Assembly: GCA_965658275.1 (NCBI GenBank)
Contig: CBFHRN010000092.1
Span: 1 to 5,856 of the forward strand
Reading direction: 5' to 3'
Source of the DNA: Croceimicrobium sp965658275
GTDB taxonomy: Bacteria; Bacteroidota; Bacteroidia; Flavobacteriales; Schleiferiaceae
DNA: 5,856 nucleotides
A model generated the notes under the pieces. That model made no database searches, was not told where the DNA came from, and saw nothing but the letters and a program-made list of their open reading frames with translations. Positions 5,356-5,856 of the stretch are shown here, piece by piece. The translations under genes and the position numbers were made by a program. The number at the start of each line of letters is the position of its first letter. The first letter of the stretch is position 1.

Positions 5356-5856
5356 TTATTTCTTAGATAGCTGCGCTTTTAAGTTGCGCAAGGTGTTGAA
5401 GGGTAAATCTATGGAGCCTTGATTGGCAACCCATGCCGGGATATTCCCTCCTGGGTCGGCCTGTAATTGATAGCTCACACGGGTTTTTTGCGGTCCTAAA
5501 ACTTCCAATAACCAAAAGCCTTCTATGGATGGCATTCGAACGATACCTTTTCTACTAGGTCCGTATTTCGGTAATCCCTTAACTTTTATGAGGCTCTTCT
5601 TTTCGCTCAGCTCATAGTCAAAGAGGTAGTAACTGTCGCGGTTATCCAGTGGGAAAGGCGTTTTGGTTTCTACGTAATGGTATTGCAATGCCCCATCGCG
5701 CTTTTCCAGTTTAGAGCTAACACAATTGGGCATCCAATCTTCAAAATGGTCGGCATCCCTTAATTTTTCTAGGATAAGGTCGGGCGAGCTTTCCAGCACC
5801 GCAATAGCCTTAAAAGCATCTAAGTTGGAGCCCTCCACTGTTTTGGTGTACACTTG
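5356..5856 (-). CDS. START-domain (StAR-related lipid-transfer-like) protein, N-terminus outside window
   Basis: The frame is open to the right edge. The GTG at 5853 is preceded by a sense codon, and family members normally continue with a signal peptide and first strand before VYTKTVEGS, so the true start lies beyond the window. The visible 166 residues match bacterial START-like proteins: VYTKTVEGSNLDAFKAIAVLESSPDLILEKLRDADHFEDWMPN (helix-grip entry and the conserved tryptophan W40, counting the GTG codon as 1), the strand pair YHYVETKTPFPLDNRDSYYLF with the hallmark 'PxPxxxRD' (66-73), and the C-terminal YQLQADPGGNIPAWVANQGSIDLPFNTLRNLKAQL with 'DPGGxIPAW' (133-141) and the closing helix. 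The START fold forms a hydrophobic pocket for a lipid or other apolar ligand; the ligand is not known here. It is upstream of and co-directional with the SDR gene, 60 bases apart, so a shared transcript is possible. Confidence 0.85.
   Translation of the reverse strand, partial: QVYTKTVEGSNLDAFKAIAVLESSPDLILEKLRDADHFEDWMPNCVSSKLEKRDGALQYHYVETKTPFPLDNRDSYYLFDYELSEKKSLIKVKGLPKYGPSRKGIVRMPSIEGFWLLEVLGPQKTRVSYQLQADPGGNIPAWVANQGSIDLPFNTLRNLKAQLSKK

Overview
The window looks like an ordinary chromosomal stretch of a Bacteroidota bacterium, most likely a marine Flavobacteriia-type organism (Cryomorphaceae-like lineages are plausible). Support comes from the DUF5777-type outer-membrane barrel, the small membrane-anchored OB-fold protein, a cytochrome lipoprotein ending in GAPNN, the absence of clear Shine-Dalgarno sequences before the starts, and two exact matches to the Bacteroidota -7 promoter element TAnnTTTG. 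The taxonomic placement is inference. No mobile element, CRISPR array, rRNA or tRNA is visible. Genes are tightly packed: the longest gap without a gene is 97 bases.

Layout. (1) Positions 1-589 (+) hold the C-terminal half of a UMF1/Atg22-like MFS transporter that enters from the left edge. (2) A small membrane-anchored OB-fold (tRNA_anti-like) protein on the minus strand, 583-972, converges on it with a 7-base overlap. (3) Diverging from it is a compact plus-strand operon, 1070-2884: a c-type cytochrome lipoprotein with a CX4CH haem site, a secreted YceI-family lipocalin-like protein and a DUF5777-type beta-barrel. The first two are 2 bases apart and the last two overlap by 8 bases. (4) A junction at 2869-2930 holds a 15-base inverted repeat, a TACCTTTG promoter element and a long hairpin with a T-run. 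It leads into (5) a 405-residue TCR/Tet-type MFS exporter, 2942-4159. (6) On the minus strand, reading in from the right edge, a START-domain lipid-binding-like protein (5356 to the edge, incomplete) precedes a dihydroflavonol-4-reductase-like extended SDR (4243-5295).

How the genes may work together. The cytochrome/YceI/barrel operon is the most interesting unit. All three products are predicted to be exported: one an electron carrier anchored by lipid, one from a family whose structures bind isoprenoid/quinone-like ligands, and one predicted in the outer membrane. An envelope redox or haem/quinone-handling module is a reasonable hypothesis, but no function is proved by the sequence. The START/SDR pair could act on a shared hydrophobic substrate. 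The two MFS genes have no obvious partner in the window.
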